This document shows positions 62,389 through 64,000 of a stretch of 64,000 bases of DNA, piece by piece. The notes below the pieces were generated by a model. It was not told the origin of the DNA and made no database searches. It saw only the letters and a list, made by a program, of their open reading frames with translations. Origin of the DNA: Caryophanales bacterium UBA743 (GTDB lineage Bacteria > Bacillota_I > Bacilli_A > RFN20 > CAG-826); NCBI GenBank assembly GCA_002297365.1, contig DBKT01000009.1, forward strand, positions 60,345 through 124,344, in the 5' to 3' direction. Position 1 is the stretch's first letter, and each line of letters opens with the position of its first letter. A program made the translations under genes and the position numbers.

Positions 62389-63432
62389 ATGGCACGGAAA
62401 GACTTGGCGCAAGCCAAAGATGCAAAGAAGGACGAGTTCTACACCCAATTGGACGACATAGCCAAAGAACTCAAATACTACAAACCTTATTTCAAAGATA
62501 AAGTCGTGTTCTGCAACTGCGACGACCCGTACGAAAGCAACTTCTTCAAGTATTTTGCCCTTAATTTCAACGCATTGGGACTGCGCAAACTGATTGCCAC
62601 CTGCTACAACGGTTCGCCCGTATCGGGCAACGAACTGCTGTTGGACTTCGGTACCACCGTGGACGACCCGAAGAAAGTCGCCTACAAAGTGGAGATAACC
62701 GAGGTAACGGACACCAACGGCGACGGGGCAATCAACTTGGCAGATATTCAGTACCTGATGCAAAATGACAAGAACGTGATTTCCATATTGCAAGGCAACG
62801 GCGATTTCCGTAGCCCCGAGTGCGAGGAACTATTGAAAGAGGCAGATATAGTGGTAACCAACCCACCGTTCTCGCTGTTTCGGGAGTATCTTGCACAACT
62901 CGACCACTACAACAAGCAGTTTGTGATTGTGGGCAATACGAATGCGCTCACCTACAAAGAGGTGTTCCGTATGTTCCAAGCCGACAAGATACGCACGGGC
63001 TACACCAATTTCAATGTGGGTATGTACTTCGCCGTCCCCGATACGTACGAGAAATTTCACCATATAGAAAACGGCAAAAAGATGGCGCGTGTCTCCACCT
63101 CGTGCTGGTTCACCAATTTACCCGTGAAGAGACATACCGATTTCTTGGATTTGTACAAGCATTACACGCCCGAAGCCTATCCGAAGTATGATAACTACGA
63201 TGCTATCAACGTAAATACCTATACCGACATACCGTGTGATTATGAGGGCGTTATGGGTGTGCCGATTACGTTTCTGGATAAGTATAATCCTGAGCAGTTT
63301 GAGATAATTGACATAAATCCTCATTTCTTTTCGATTGTTGAACAAGGACTGCCCAAACCAAAGCAACTCACTTTGCACAATGTCGGACAGAAAGACCCTT
63401 ATGCCCGTATTCTCATTCGGAGGAAGAAATGA
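62389..63432 (+). CDS. EcoRI-family adenine-specific DNA methyltransferase
   Basis: 347 aa. It matches M.EcoRI through the N-terminus (KKDEFYTQLDDIAKELKYY, VVFCNCDDPYESNFFKYFA, LGLRKLIATCYN) and the catalytic DIVVTNPPFSLFREY with NPPF at 158-161. It should methylate adenine N6 in DNA; the target is unknown. Residues 108-119 form a dockerin/EF-hand-type calcium loop (DTNGDGAINLAD) absent from M.EcoRI as I know it. No EcoRI-like nuclease is visible; a DUF262 gene follows 358 bp downstream. Confidence 0.88.
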   Translation: MARKDLAQAKDAKKDEFYTQLDDIAKELKYYKPYFKDKVVFCNCDDPYESNFFKYFALNFNALGLRKLIATCYNGSPVSGNELLLDFGTTVDDPKKVAYKVEITEVTDTNGDGAINLADIQYLMQNDKNVISILQGNGDFRSPECEELLKEADIVVTNPPFSLFREYLAQLDHYNKQFVIVGNTNALTYKEVFRMFQADKIRTGYTNFNVGMYFAVPDTYEKFHHIENGKKMARVSTSCWFTNLPVKRHTDFLDLYKHYTPEAYPKYDNYDAINVNTYTDIPCDYEGVMGVPITFLDKYNPEQFEIIDINPHFFSIVEQGLPKPKQLTLHNVGQKDPYARILIRRKK

Positions 63433-63790
63433 AAGAGTTGCCAATCTTAAAAATTGATACTTTTTATGGGTTGCGTAAGGGTAGCCTATCCCTTGCGTAT
63501 CCCTTGCTGTTTGGAGCGACTTTTACGGAGAGATGAAAGGGAGAAGAATCTTAACAAAAAGCACTTTTTGAAGGCGGGCGATAGTATCGCCCTGCTAAGA
63601 AACAATATAGAATAGGACTAATAAGACGAATAGGGTGTATAAGGGGCATTAACGACAAATTAACGGCAATTAACGGAGAACTTTTTAATGGACCTTTAAT
63701 GGGCATTAATGGAGACATAACCGCGGGCGGGGTGCCCGCGTCCCCGGAGAGGGTATTAACGGAGAATAGAAACAAATAACTTAACGGAAT
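63433..63790. repeat. spacer with phased TTAACGG/TTAATGG repeats and hairpins
   Basis: TTAA[C/T]G units start at 63,649, 63,660, 63,670, 63,685, 63,696, 63,706, 63,756 and 63,781, many 10-11 bp apart. Two perfect inverted repeats are GGGCGATA/TATCGCCC (63,576-63,592) and CGCGGGC/GCCCGCG (63,722-63,740). No gene is supported. TTAACGG-rich spacers are common in Bacteroidales. Confidence 0.55.
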
Positions 63791-64000
63791 ATGATGAAGA
63801 TTGATTTGGTGCCGATTACGGTGCGGGAACTGTGTGCCAGTTACGAGGACTTGTCGGTGAACGAAGAGGGTATCACCGGTTATGGCGGGCGGCTGAATAT
63901 CCGTCCGAAGTACCAGCGGGAGTTCGTTTATGACGACAAGAAACGCAATGCCGTGATGGACACCCTCTGGCACGGCTTCCCGCTCAACGTGATGTACTGG
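63791..64000 (+). CDS. DUF262-domain protein, N-terminal 70 codons (partial)
   Basis: An open frame from ATG 63791 (or 63794) to the window edge. VPITVRELCASYEDLSVNEE is followed by the DUF262 signature RPKYQREFVYDDKKRNAVMD and GFPLNVMYW. DUF262 (ParB/GmrS-like) proteins are NTP-dependent nucleases or regulators of defence enzymes such as GmrSD. The C-terminal part, which would show an HNH domain or not, is outside the window. Confidence 0.8.
   Translation, partial: MMKIDLVPITVRELCASYEDLSVNEEGITGYGGRLNIRPKYQREFVYDDKKRNAVMDTLWHGFPLNVMYW

Noticed and set aside
62074..62793. 239-codon minus-strand frame over the structured RNA and the methylase start
   Set aside because: It is antisense to a clear M.EcoRI homologue and to the inverted-repeat region; the translated protein has no coherent domain.
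63640..63790. TTAACGG units as a CRISPR array
   Set aside because: Units are only 7 bp, spacing is 10-15 bp in the main cluster and no cas gene is present.
57585..64000. Horizontally acquired island inserted at a tRNA gene
   Set aside because: No integrase, no repeated tRNA end, foreign promoters, and the tRNA is left unpaired in the acceptor stem. A chimeric contig explains all of this better.

Overview
The window reads as two unrelated genomes joined end to end. Positions 1 to about 57,520 come from a low-GC, standard-code (UGA is a stop) member of the Bacilli/Mollicutes side of the Firmicutes, probably an uncultured gut lineage. The evidence is Bacillus-like gene order (dnaG-trmK-ispH-cshB-ispG; plsY/parE-parC; yqeG-yqeH-yhbY-nadD/yqeK-rsfS; nusB-xseA-xseB-dxs; ruvA-ruvB / secDF-recJ / relA-hisS-aspS; rplU-prp-rpmA; valS-radC; tig-lon-engB) together with Mollicutes-like traits: a NadD-YqeK fusion, an EF-P with a changed loop, a short RecJ and missing operon members (rpoD, folD, ispA, clpX, apt). 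Positions from about 57,580 to 64,000 are visibly GC-richer and carry Bacteroidales genes and three Bacteroidetes promoters (TTTG, 20 bp, TAnnTTTG). The join lies inside a tRNA-Arg(TCT) gene whose two halves do not pair in the acceptor stem, which points to a chimeric contig rather than gene transfer.

Layout of the Bacilli part. 1-3.8 kb: end of glyS, primase, TrmK, IspH. 3.8-8.1 kb: CshB helicase, IspG, L33, a metallo-hydrolase, EF-P and a YneF-type membrane protein. 8.8-14.2 kb: PlsY divergent from topoisomerase IV. 14.2-17.6 kb: a ribosome-assembly and NAD cluster. 17.6-18.3 kb: a long AT-rich gap with an orphan T-box core. 18.3-39.3 kb: a long minus-strand run covering nucleoside catabolism, recombination, Y-family polymerase, MEP isoprenoid entry, NusB/ExoVII, transketolase, Asp/His-tRNA synthetases, RelA, RecJ, SecDF and RuvAB. 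39.3-52 kb: Obg, a glycosyltransferase, L21/L27, RadC with a small peptide, ValRS with a T-box, a phosphatase-superfamily enzyme, EngB, CIRCE-controlled Lon and trigger factor. 52-57.2 kb: lineage-specific genes (repeat protein, lipoprotein, HAD phosphatase, zinc-ribbon membrane protein, SPFH protein).

The Bacteroidales part holds an N-acetylhexosamine kinase-like gene beside a NagB-like/PIG-L fusion, a sirtuin, and a strongly structured leader or non-coding RNA followed by an EcoRI-family adenine methylase and the start of a DUF262 protein. That last group is the best candidate for an undescribed defence or modification system. In the Bacilli part the most unusual signals are many apparently leaderless promoters (a -10 box 6-9 nt before ATG), an 11-bp-phased TAG/CTA repeat in five intergenic regions, a 19-bp element shared by the relA and secDF promoters, and a peptide with a double-glycine-like leader upstream of radC.
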